Position numbers and translations under genes: made by a program. 64,000 nt of DNA from Sipunculus nudus (lineage: Eukaryota; Annelida; Sipuncula; Golfingiida; Sipunculidae). The stretch is from positions 25,971,956 to 26,035,955 of the forward strand of contig CM049312.1 of assembly GCA_026874595.1 (NCBI GenBank), read 5' to 3'. Positions 39,232-50,342 of this stretch are shown piece by piece. How positions within the stretch are numbered: position 1 is the first letter of the stretch; the number at the start of each line of letters is the position of its first letter. The notes beneath the pieces were generated by a model. The model had not been told where the DNA came from and made no database searches. It was given only the letters and a program-made list of their open reading frames with translations.

Positions 39232-39974
39232 ATAGTACAATGCACAATGCATCGGGTGTAATTGCCATTGGCATATTTCCAAAACCTCGGGTTAAGAAAA
39301 TGTTGTAACGTTTGAAATGGAATTGACTAATGAAATATCAATGGTTTGTTTAAAGGAAACATTGAAAAATCGTTTATATAATACTAGTGATATGTGGTGT
39401 GGGTAAATTGATTCTACTGAGCAGCCAGGATATCTAGAGCTGAAAGTGTCGGAGTTAACAAGTGTAAACACTTGAATTATGGAGACTATTATCCGCCCCC
39501 TCCTATATGTACTCATGCCTGGTAATGTCAGTACTGGCCAGGACTCTAGGGGATATTAAATGGACCAGGCCCCGGTACAATTGGATAGTTATGCCAGAGA
39601 ATCGAACATACTACGTTTCCTTAATGACACTTACTGTCAGCTGAGGAAATTGCCTGGCGTAAATGTTTGATGCATCCTCTTAATATTTTTCCGATAAAGA
39701 CGTTTGATTAACCATTTAATTTCGGAATAAGCAGTACTTCTCCATTCCTTGCATTACGACCATATTAATACGTGATTTCCCCAATTCGTGTCATTTCCAG
39801 TTTATACGATTCCTTTTTTTATTATTCACAGTACTCTTCATATGGCAGTAACATTATTATCTGCAGGAGATGGGAAACGACAAAAATGTTATTTCAATGG
39901 ACTGAATGTTACTACTTACATTGAATGGAATAAAATTCAGGACATATTTGGAGGGTAAAGCAATTAAACAATCT

Positions 39975-39977
<3 letters not shown>

Positions 39978-40031
<54 letters not shown>

Positions 40032-40036
40032 TAGAG

Positions 40037-40067
<31 letters not shown>

Positions 40068-40069
40068 AA
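39978..40069. repeat. AT dinucleotide plus AGAT tetranucleotide microsatellite
   Basis: About 50 bases of (AT)n pass into seven or so AGAT units. Confidence 0.9.
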
Positions 40070-41104
40070 GTGCGTAATATGTATCCTTATGTGTATATCG
40101 TGTGTGCATATTGCGAAGAATATTGCGCGTAATGCACCAACTCGTTCGTGCGTAAGACCTTAATATAGTCTCGACGGACCTACGTGTTAAATAAAATTAG
40201 TCACCATCTAACGCAGTTAAATAAAGGTAGGGAACCCGTCTAAAAAATAGAGTCGAGTAAGAACTCAATAATTATGTAGAGGCCTCAAGCATTTTGGATA
40301 AGTAGATTCATTCAAAATACATTTTTCCGGGGTACACCTGTTATTGAGTACCAAAACATTCCTGATATGAACTACCTGATGTGGGATACCTTTTTATTAG
40401 TCTCATCCCCTGACTTGAAAAAAAATCGGAGGTGATTTCAGACATGCATAGATCATTAAAATGGCTTTTCTCCTTTTACCACATTGACGACACACACACA
40501 CATATATACAGTTTCCAAATATCAATATTATTCGATATTTTCCTAATCATGCCTTAAACTGATGCTTTAAAGTAAAATTAATACTTCTTTTTCAAATTTA
40601 GACACCTAAACGGGCTGGGATAAAAAAACAGGCTTAAAAGTTGAAGCCGCAACCGTGTCTTAAGAAGTTTAGTAGGAAATGTCCCAGTTGGCCTCATATA
40701 CCCAAGTTCAATGGTCCGTCAAATGAATTGTGCTTGTGTGCTCGATGACTTATTTGTATACGAGAAATATTTCCCGACACCAAAAATAAAGAAGTGCTAA
40801 AAACGGTCATAATAATTAATCATTCAATAACATTTTATCCTCACATCACAACTGTAGGAAGATCAAGTGTCACGTTAAAGGTATCATTGTTTAAGATGAG
40901 CAGCCCTGCAATGTAGTACATGGTTGTGATTGTTCACACCATCTATTCTTCTCTGCTAAACAATAGTAAAGAATCTGTTATTGCTAAGTTGTTTGCTCAT
41001 GAAAGGCACATACAGGATAGACAATTATTATTATAATATTAATTATTAATAAATATATATATATAAAAACACACTTATTTCCTATCAATTTAGTAAACTG
41101 AAAA

Positions 41105-41137
41105 TATCACAATACGTATCGCGATACGCTACCACAT

Positions 41138-41187
<50 letters not shown>

Positions 41188-41218
41188 TTATAATAAGAAA
41201 TTTGTTGGCGATACCCAG
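41105..41218. repeat. Transposon end remnant with CGTATCGCGATACG palindrome
   Basis: A perfect 14-bp palindrome CGTATCGCGATACG occupies 41115-41128, followed by AT repeats and then GGCGATACCCAGCCCC, which reversed reads GGGGCTGGGTATCGCC and looks like a hAT-type terminus. Only one end is present. Confidence 0.4.
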
Positions 41219-41220
41219 CC

Positions 41221-41267
<47 letters not shown>

Positions 41268-41275
41268 AATATATA
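41140..41275. repeat. Paired AT microsatellites
   Basis: Two (AT)n tracts flank about 30 bases of transposon-like sequence. A further (AT)n tract lies at 41792-41831. Confidence 0.85.
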
Positions 41276-41788
41276 TAATATGACTTTTCACGCACACGCG
41301 CCATGCATACAGACATACGAATTCATTGATCTCTAGTACTGAGTAACAGTATATGTAACAAGAGTAAGTCCAACAATGATAGATTATTCAATCAAGAGCA
41401 CGAAAACCACAGAAGAATAAATTAGATGGATAGCGGGTTACATGTAGAAGTTAAAGGATATTTTCTTTTTTAAAGAACAATGCATCTCTCTTCCACTGGT
41501 ACCTAGACAAAATGTGACATCTGAACAATACAATTCCATCACTCAAGTGTCACGTGGGAATCATAAAACACAGCTTATTATGTTCCTCAAATTTCATGCC
41601 CTCTGAGCCGGATATGGTTAGTTCCCACATTTGTCTGGCGAGCTTGGTTGGGGAGTCATGAGTGTAGGTCCACTTTGCTACTCAAGAGAATAATACGCTG
41701 TGGAAAAGGAAGACCATTTGGATGACTCAGACATAGCATTTCTGATCAATAATATTCGTTGTAACTACATATATTGTAAATTATGATT

Positions 41789-41833
<45 letters not shown>

Positions 41834-41980
41834 ATCACTTACAGACTGACTGACATGTCGTGTGATTTTTGTTTGCAAATATTGGTCAGCATATTTCTTG
41901 TCTGGGGTTTGCTATTTTATACATTGTATATTCATTATATCAGAAGTAGTAATATTTTTTTCTGGAATAGGTAGCACATT

Positions 41981-42446
41981 TTACAGGTGCCATTTCACCT
42001 ACCTTTTGAAAAACACTTTATGTGATTTTTGGCTTCCTCTGTGTATATATTAATGATCCAAGGGTAAGTTTGGTTATGAAAAATTCTTATAACATCTCTT
42101 GGAAGGAGGTATGAACTTGTTTATCAACAACATGGTTATAAACACAGCAATGTTAAATGGAAAAAGGTTGTAGGTTGCATTAATCGAAGTAGAAAAATCA
42201 CTTATTGCAAAGCGCCATTGGCAAACCTCTGGCTTATCTGACTTGCTGCCTGATGCCCAAGTTGAATTTGTTTTGATTATTTAGGCGCACCCCCCCCCCC
42301 CCCCTCCCATATTATACAACACGTTGATATAAATGAAACAAGCAGCTTGTATGCGGTGATATTCACGTTTTATGGCCCATTTTCATAAAGCTCCAATAGA
42401 TTACCTTTAGTTTATAAAGGTCACACAGGTGATTGGGCCCCTTTAA
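41981..42446 (+). mobile_element. TTAAAGGG MITE, copy 2
   Basis: This 466-bp copy aligns over its whole length with the one at 63531, sharing for example TGGCTTCCTCTGTGTATATA and GGTGATTGGGCCCCTTTAA at the end. Its left terminus has mutated to TTACAGGTGCC. The internal C tract is expanded to about 17 bases, which accounts for part of the length difference. Confidence 0.75.
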
Positions 42447-42519
42447 ACCATTGTATGCAAGCTTTAACTAGTGACAGATTGCATAAAATTGGCGAAATAA
42501 AGGTCATTCTTGATTTACT

Positions 42520-43438
42520 TCAACAGGAAGTTGCCTAGCTAAAGCTAATGACAATTCGCAAGTTGGCCAGGTAAAGCTCTCGGTGGCTTGGCCCCCTCCG
42601 AGAGTCGTCCAGCCTTTAAAGGCTCATGACAGGATCTCTACCTTCGGAGGTTGGTTTAGCGTAAGCTCTACCGCAGGAAGTTGGCCAGCTTTAACTTAAG
42701 ACAGGTTGTCTACCGCAGTAAAGACTTTACGTGGCCAGCTTAAGTTCCTGACAGATTGTCTACCTCAGCTCGTATCAGGTCGTCTATCACTGGAAGTCTG
42801 CAAGCTTAAGCTTATGACAGGTTGTCTACATCAGGAAGTTTTCTAGCTTAAGCTTATGACAGATTTTCTACATCAGGAAGTCTGCCAGTATAAGCTCACG
42901 ACAGGTTGTCTACATCAGAAAGTTTTCCAGCCTAAGCTCATGACAGGTTGTCAACATCAGGAAGTTTGCCAGCTTAAGCTAATGGCAGGTTGTCTACATC
43001 AGGAAGTTTGCCATTTTAAGCTTATGACAGGTTGTCTACATCAGGAAGTTGGCCAGCTTAAGCTCGTGATAGGTTTTCAACATCAGGAAGTTTGCCATTT
43101 TAAGCTTATGACAGGTTGTCTACATCAGGAAGTTGGCCAGCTTAAGCCCGTGATAGGTTTTCAACATCAGGAAGTTTGCCAGCTTAAGCTCATGACAGTT
43201 TGTCTACCGCATGAGTAGACCAGTTGAAGCTCATGACTATTTGTCTACCACATGAAGTTTGGCACCTTAAGCTCACTACAGGTTGTCTACCTAAGAAAGC
43301 CTTACAGCTTAAGCTCACGACACGTTGTCTACCTTAGAAGGTCTGCTAGCTTAAGCCCATGACAGGTTGTCTACCGCATGAAGTTGGCCAGCTTACGCTC
43401 ATGACAGGTTGTCTACATAAGAAGTCTGCTAGCTTAAG
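42520..43438. repeat. Minisatellite, 42-bp unit, about 21 copies with an 84-bp higher-order block
   Basis: Units contain CTTAAGCTCATGACAGGTTG and CATCAGGAAGTTTGCCAG. Around 43000-43175 a two-unit (84-bp) block is itself duplicated almost exactly. Because 42 is divisible by three, a frame stays open for 120 codons (42856-43218) as a 14-residue repeat with LHQEVC. That frame is most simply a by-product of the repeat. Confidence 0.9.
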
Positions 43439-43617
43439 TTGTACAGCTGGTGGCTTTCGAATAAGATAGAAGGAAAATCCACAAATGCATCATTTTTCTA
43501 AGCAGTGTATTTTAACATATTATCATAGTCCATTAACAGATTAGTACAGTTTTTATTAAGTAATTCGTATTCAACGAGTAAAACCATGTTAATATCTCTG
43601 TCTCTGTCCATGTACAG

Positions 43618-43804
43618 TGTTGCCAAAGATGAAGCCATCAATTTACGTCATATTGTTCTTCTGCCACTACTCAATAGAAACACTCCCTTTCTGGAACCAA
43701 ACCAAGCCTGGATGATAAACGATGCCTTAAATAGATGTCATATTGAGTCTGAACTTAAAGCACAAAACTTAATCCATCAGGCTTTTAATTCTGTACCTAT
43801 CTGA
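43618..43804 (+). CDS. Candidate terminal coding exon, unknown product
   Basis: A pyrimidine-rich CTCTGTCTCTGTCC stretch ends in TACAG at 43617, a good splice acceptor. The frame that follows encodes about 61 residues with normal composition, including RHIVLLPLLNRNTPFLEPNQ and a tail rich in A, L, N and H, and ends in TGA at 43804. An AATAAA lies about 190 bases further on. I do not recognise the protein and see no preceding exon, so this could be a chance open frame. Confidence 0.28.
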
Positions 43805-44281
43805 AAGTTCAGGAAAGGTTTCTGTTTGCCTATTATGGTTATAAAAACAATTTCCAGTAATGGAAAGCCGGAGGCTCCGACCTTCGTTTCTAAACGAGCT
43901 TTCGGCACAGACATTGAAAATATATAAACTTATTTATAAAATATCGGAAATATGACTGTCACGATATCACTGACACACACCATTAAATAAAATAAATGGT
44001 TCCCCCGAAGGGCTGGCTGACTGAGTAATAATTGTTGTATGTAACCGTTGTTGATCCTTCCGTCGCCATAACAGCGTGTTTCTTACGTTTATTTTCTACT
44101 CGGCTTTAACAAATGAAAAACCTGTGAAAAAAAGAAACATTTAATGGCATTCTACATGAATATGAAAATTACACTACATTGTGGATCGACATAAAATAAT
44201 ACTAATTATCATTAATGTAAGGCTTAATTGCCTCCCTCCATTCCTCGTTCTCTGAACAAACATTAAACTATAGAAATATGC

Positions 44282-44640
44282 ATTACAAGGGGTACAAGCC
44301 TCCGCCTTGTGGATTTTCACTTATTAGGCCAATATTCTCAGGTCCATTCGTGCATAAATGACTCTACAAGAACGGGAATGAACGTTCCCTCCTGGCGGAC
44401 GCAATTATATTCCTTCTTTAAAATGGCTGATTTAACTCTGTCAGTCACATAAGATCTGTACCCAGGGAACAACAGTCATTGATTTAATATCTTTACCAGA
44501 AATCCGCATTCTGAGGAATGCAAACCTACGCCATGTGGGGTTGCCTATTGTTGGATGCTCTTCAATCCGTGTTTTACATTCACTTATTCGGCCCGTATTC
44601 CCCGGTTCATTCGTACATAAGTGACTGTATAGATTTGTGA
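44282..44640. repeat. Diverged direct duplication, offset about 262 bp
   Basis: Sequence around 44320-44373 (ACTTATTAGGCCAATATTC, then CCATTCGTGCATAAATGACT) recurs at 44582-44634 (ACTTATTCGGCCCGTATTC, then TCATTCGTACATAAGTGACT). Preceding CCTCCGCCTTGTGG and CCTACGCCATGTGG also correspond. It could be an old local duplication or two transposon copies. Confidence 0.6.
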
Positions 44641-44649
44641 ATATTTCTT

Positions 44650-46860
44650 GAAGGGGCCTTATCAAGTATGAATTGTTGAATTAACACGAAAAATTGCGTT
44701 CTTTCTTTTGAATAAATTGATACCTGAAACCGTGTGCTGACATGTTTTGCCTGGAAACGTTTGTATATATAAAACAACAATGAAATGATTGTTTGAAAGG
44801 TATAATTGTGCTCTTGATTATGTCCCTTTGATGACGCTCCTGAATCCGGATCATATCCAGATTAAGACTAAAATATAATTGATTCTTCATTGGCCCATTC
44901 AAGAAATACCCTTTATTTTCCAAGAAATTGTGTGAATAATTGCTTATGTTATTTTGTAAACAAACACTCACATGCACACATAAACACATGCACCCATAAG
45001 GGGACGGAGGAGCCAAAGAACTACCGACCTTGGAAATCTATCAGTCCTTCTGAATCCGGTAATTTGACATTTTTGTTATTATCAGATTGTCTCCCTGCAG
45101 TAGAAGAGTGAATGAACCTCATTACTGCACGACGTTTATCTCAGTTGCGAGGCCGTCTATCCAGTCCCGTTAATCGTCAGTAATTCAAGGTAACAAACAG
45201 GGTTTATACGTCCTTCAGCACGACTCAAGATCCAGGATAAACGTGTTGTGATTCAATGACCTTGCCGTCTAAGAAGCCCGTCTTCACTAACTGATGAATG
45301 CCGAGGTGTCCTTCGCAAGATTTTTCCTCTTGAAATAAACGGCACTTTAAGGTATTGAAAAAACATGAGAAGCGGATCGGGGGGGGGGGGGTTGAGGGGT
45401 CCTTTTTTTAGCCACCGCAACGCTTTTAAGAGTTTCAGACCAACTTTTTCGTCCTGGATCCCCCTTTTCAGGACCTGTGGACCTTTTTTTAGGCTCTGTC
45501 ATTAGTCTTTTGGACTCCGCCCCCTTTCCTGACTCCTGGAATCTGCATAAATGAAATCTATACTTGACGTTTTCCAAATAAGCATTTCTAAAAGATTTCT
45601 CTGGTAAAAAGCTCTTACCTGATTTGTCTTTACTAAGAGTCGGTGGTAAGGGATACATTTAATGGGTGGTAGGGAATATAAATACTCAAATAAAAATACT
45701 TGGCCCAAAATTGTAACTTGCTATTGATAGATGAAGTAAAGAATGGATGGCTGAGCAAATCACACGTAAACAACTGACTGTCTACTTACGTTTATTTTTT
45801 ACAGAGTGATACTTCATATGTTGTGGTTAGTTGATGTTTACTCCGACTTAAGAGCTTTTTTTAAAAAAAACGTTAAACTGTTAAAAGGAGGATTTACACA
45901 AATATGAAGGCAGGTGTGCACATAAAGCTCCTTTTACGACACCTAGCTTTGTGGGCGATATTTTAAGCTGCTTTCTGGGGGAGGGATCGTCGTGCAGGCG
46001 TAAAAATCAGAACATGTTCTTAAATTTCTGAAATCATACACTATTACTTATATAATTGATTAAATGTTATATTGTCCGACGTTTTCGTTGAATGAGCCAG
46101 TGGGACAGATTTACATAGTATAGGTCATACTAATATCAGTGTCATTTTGCCCCTCTTACACAGGAGAGTCTATCGACTGTTTAAGAGTGGCATAACCTCT
46201 ATTGCCGAGAACAGCACAGTAAATCTTGGTAACAATACACATATTTTCGTCACTTTAGACAATGCCTTTTTAAAACCAGACCAGCCATGATATATGTTTA
46301 TGTAGTGTTTAACATAAATTGCATGTGCGAAAAAAAACTCCATGGTAAATCTCCTTGCATATTTGTTTAATTGCTGATTGTATACAGGCATGACTCGCAT
46401 GGAATATGTGACTGTCAGACAAGTCGTGCGATGTAAAGGGAATGATGCCGGTTACCACAGGGATGGGGTATAAACAATACAAAGTAGGCTATCAGTCCAA
46501 TATAAATGTCTGCTAAGTCGGGTATTGGTGGCTACGTTAATGTCTTTATGTTCATTTTCTTAAATAAAACTGAAAAATTGAATTAACAAAAGATACAAAA
46601 GGCTACATAGTAGCATTCAAACATCTCTCATGACAGGAGTAATGTTTAATTGTTCAGATTTAAAACACAATAATGCGATGAGAATCTCTTAAACTGTTGA
46701 TTCTCTATATATTAAAAAGCCCGTTAATATGTAAATATGAAACAAGAAACGTCTGGGGGTTTACTGTAACAATTTCATATAAAGCTAAGTAAAGTTTAAT
46801 AGATAAAGTTCATGGATAAAAATAGAGGAGGGAAGAAGAGGAAAACTGTAAGCTTTCGGA
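44650..46860. other. Non-coding DNA with a G tract
   Basis: A run of about 12 G residues starts near 45379 next to CGGATC, and CTGGATCCCCC follows about 100 bases later, faintly like the hAT MITE at 50183 but without a matching end. A minus-strand frame of about 100 codons here (45347-45658) is not recognised. Confidence 0.35.
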
Positions 46861-47335
46861 AGTTCTTGATGTAAGCCGTGATGCTACATAAAACAAGGGC
46901 AAACAGTTCTTGATATAAGCCGTGGTGCTACATAAAACAAGAGCCAACAGTTTTTGATGTAAGCCGTGGTGCTACATAAAACAAGAGCAAACAGTTCTTG
47001 ATATAAGCCGTGGTGCTACATACAACAAGAGCAAACAGTTCTTGATGTAAGCCGTGGTGCTACATAAAACAAGAGCCAACAGTTCTTGATGTAAGCCTTG
47101 GTGCTACATAAAACAAGAGCCAACAGTTCTTGGTGTAAGCCGTGGTGCAACATAAAACAAGAGCCAACAGTTCTTGATGTAAGCCGTGGTGCTTCATAAA
47201 ACAAGAGCCAACAGTTCTTGATGTAAGCCGTGGTGCTACATAAAACAAGAGCAAACAGTTCTTGATGTAAGCCGTGGTGCTACATAAAACAAGAGCAAAC
47301 AGTTCTTGATGTAAGCCGTGGTGCTACATAAAACA
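46861..47335. repeat. Minisatellite, 44-bp unit, nearly 11 copies
   Basis: Each unit starts AGTTCTTGATGTAAGCCGTG and ends with CAAGAGCAAAC or CAAGAGCCAAC. Units differ by one to three bases, so the array was recently amplified or homogenised. Short open frames on the minus strand only reflect the absence of stops in the unit. Confidence 0.93.
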
Positions 47336-47439
47336 GCAGTCAACAGTATTAGGCTAGGCCTTTAACTGAATATACGGTGCTCTCGAGAATTTAAATCAGC
47401 TTATATAGAAATAGAATTTATTTAAAGGTCAAAGGGTAA

Positions 47440-47770
47440 TTTCCTCATCCAATTCTGTGTCTGGCTCTGATAAACTGTAACATATACAATCCGGCCTCTG
47501 CCTCGTCAAGTAGCCGGGTTATTAAGTCTACGGATCAGATAAGTATTCCCAAACCAGCTGTTTTGCCTCCCTGTCAGGTTTATTCCGGAGGGGATGCCCG
47601 CTTCGACCGATGTTCCCTGATTTAAAGGAGACATCAAGTCGACTGCTTTATAGCCTTGCGAGGTCACATCCAGATTTCCTTTTCAAATGTCTGCCCTGTT
47701 GCAGCCTTTATGGGAAAACAAATGATGTGCCCAATGTGAGATGGTCCTAAAAAGTCAGGTGGACTGATCG
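47440..47770. promoter_or_regulatory. Candidate regulatory island
   Basis: GC-balanced and frame-free directly after the 44-bp minisatellite, with TCCGGAGGGGATGCCCGC and CTTGCGAGGTCACATCC, the latter containing an AGGTCA half-site. Confidence 0.22.
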
Positions 47771-49419
47771 AAGTAAAGACTGTCTGTTATTTTTAATCCT
47801 TATGAAACCAATAAGAATCAAGCCGTCAGTTCGAAATGCTTTGCTACTGTTCATGTTTCTGCTCAGGAATAGGTTTTCTTTTAAAATATCATGATGCCTT
47901 ATTGAGGATAAGAGGTAACTTTTTCACTGTCTTGTTTATAAAACGTGATGGAAATGGAAAATATATTGCTTATAAGAAGAGGAAATACCATTGTACATGA
48001 AAACAAATGCAAGAAATTGAACTTTCTTACATACAGCAATAACCAGCCAATTTTAAATATATAATTAATGGGTCTAGAGTGTTGCTTTATATCAGGAAGT
48101 AGTTAACACATAGGCAATTGAATAATTAATAAAGGTATGTTCATGATGCAAGCAGATATATGTGATAAACGCTGTAATGTATAATCAATGTAAAGGAATG
48201 CTAATTTATATGTACAAATACTGGTAAATTTTATGATTATCATACATACACCAATGGGGAATGTGTTGTGATTAATTATAAAATGGATGTTTTTAAGTTT
48301 TACTGCAACAGGAGGTATATTGGAAATATAATCACTGATCTGGGTCTGTATGTGGAAGTCTTCATCATAAATTAACTGTAAGATAGGTATTGTTGTATAC
48401 CATTACAACTGGTTTGTCTCGTGAATGTACCTTTTTTCAGTTTAAAAGAATGTAACAGTGATATCATAAAGACATGTATGTTTCACTTCATAATCACTAG
48501 ATGACATGTAATAAAGAGAAACTTAAATCTTGTGAAAATAATAATAATCAATAGGGTATATTATATACTCATTGGTGTGCTTGGTCTGCCATTTTGGCAA
48601 TGGTTATTCTTTGGGAAAAAAATGTTAGTTTTCTCTTATACTTATAAGTAAATAAACATCCACTATGACAGGATTTATTGAATGGTGATTTATTCATACT
48701 TAGAATATGATATTTCTTAATTTTAAGATGATATTGGGATATCTTGATTAATATGCAACAGGGAATCAGCAGTTTTTTTTCCTTTTTCTTTTTGTATTCA
48801 CAGCTAGTAAGTTACATGTTTAAATAATGCAGTCAGACATTTGATGATTAGAATAAATTAGATCAAGTCATATATAGAACCCTAGGGTCAGGTGAAGTTA
48901 ACTTTATCCTTGGTAATTAATAAATAGATATAGTACACAGGTAGCTACGTTTAGGTATACATTAAGTGCAATATTACAGGGTGCAGGTGTATAACAGATC
49001 TGTAAATTTTATGAATTAGTCATATTTTTTGTTTTATTGAATGTGTTATGATGTCAAACATCATATCGCACCTGTGCCAGATGTGTGTTGTTTCTTAATT
49101 TACATCTATTTAAAAAAATGATTCTGTTCCTGTACCAATAAAATTTAATTAACAAAAAAAAAACTTTTACATCTATTTCTGGTCCGTAGCTTGTAGGTTG
49201 CATTATTTGTCTGATGACCATGACCATAGTCAATTGATGAAATAACTGTCCTATTTAAAAAAAAACAATCACAGCTTTCAGGGTTTCCGTCAGCATAACT
49301 TGAATAATCAAATATATAGAATAGTCACAAAATGATAAAATGCGTTTAACAGTTAAAGGCAATTCAGGCGACGCCCTCAATTTATTGACTGCATGGGAGA
49401 CGCTAACACTGTGAATGTC
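47771..49419. other. AT-rich non-coding DNA
   Basis: No gene, RNA or repeat is supported here. Confidence 0.5.
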
Positions 49420-49660
49420 CCTGTCACACCTTGACGATTTAACCAGTGTATGCCGACGTATTAAAATTTCTCTAAAACGCTGGAATAGGCTGAAATATCG
49501 ATTTTTTTTATTTTTGGCGTATACATATTGTATTCAAAACGAGTTGGACGTATACATAACGTATTAGTAACTTATACAGAACATTTAAATAAGTTATAGA
49601 TAACGTATATCCCAACGAATGCTTCGCGTGTCTAACTTATGCGTAGAGTGTCGTACGCTC
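49420..49660. repeat. Possible MITE fragment rich in CGTATAC motifs
   Basis: It opens with GTCCCTGTCACACCTTGACG and continues with several CGTATAC and CGTATT motifs, a pattern I associate with invertebrate MITEs. The matching right end was not found, so this is a partial copy or a chance resemblance. Confidence 0.3.
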
Positions 49661-50182
49661 CCGAGGCAGCGGAAACCTTGCGCATCGAAAAAAAGAATCT
49701 TTATTTCTGAATTCTAAAGCGTCAACTACTAGTCTTCGTCCCACAGTAGTTAGAGGACTTAAAAGTAGCCTTGACAGGTCGTGGTAAACCTCCACTGATA
49801 TTTCAGTATAACCCGGTTCTGACACTACAAGCAGCAAGGTGGTGTCATCGTGTATGACTTATATTGCCAAATCACTATAAAAACGTCCCGCTAATGGACT
49901 ATTGTCAGGTTTCTGTGAAAGCTCACTTTAACAAACCTGAAAATCTGCCATCTTGCAGGAAAAAATACCCAGCCATCCTCGTGCCTTATTGGCAGTCTGT
50001 CAAGACGTCGCCTATTTTACCATCAACGGCCTTGTAAAGTGTCCAAGCTCACCATATGTTATCCTGGAACCGCCATTACGAAGGGACTACACAGAAACGC
50101 GTCACATGTGTTATTAGAAATGGTTAAAGTGGGACAGTCCTAATAAAATGACTTTATTCATGTTTAATTATACTAATTTTAA

Positions 50183-50342
50183 CAGGCGACGATCCAGAGG
50201 GGAGGGGGTTTGGGGGTCGAACCCCCCCCCCCCCCCCCCCCCCCCCGCCCTGCTCTCATGTAACGACCTTTTTTTTGACAATTTTTATGCATGACACCCG
50301 TTGACCCCTCCCTGCCAAAAAAGAAGCCTGGATCCGCGCCTG
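50183..50342. mobile_element. Small hAT-type MITE, 160 bp, with long C tract
   Basis: The left end CAGGCGACGATCCAGAGGGG matches the reversed right end CAGGCGCGGATCCAGG. A tract of about 26 C residues starts at 50221. Short flanks ATTTTAAC and CTGTTAAG are only partly alike. This CGGATCCAG type of end is widespread among invertebrate hAT elements. Confidence 0.65.

Noticed and set aside
42856-43218. A 120-codon frame encoding a 14-residue repeat
   Set aside because: It is explained by the 42-bp minisatellite unit being divisible by three. No splice or expression evidence supports it.
45372-45550. Another hAT MITE near the G tract
   Set aside because: CGGATC and CTGGATCC words are present, but matching inverted ends could not be aligned.
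47016-47254. Minus-strand frames over the 44-bp array
   Set aside because: They only reflect stop-free repeat units and shift frame between units.
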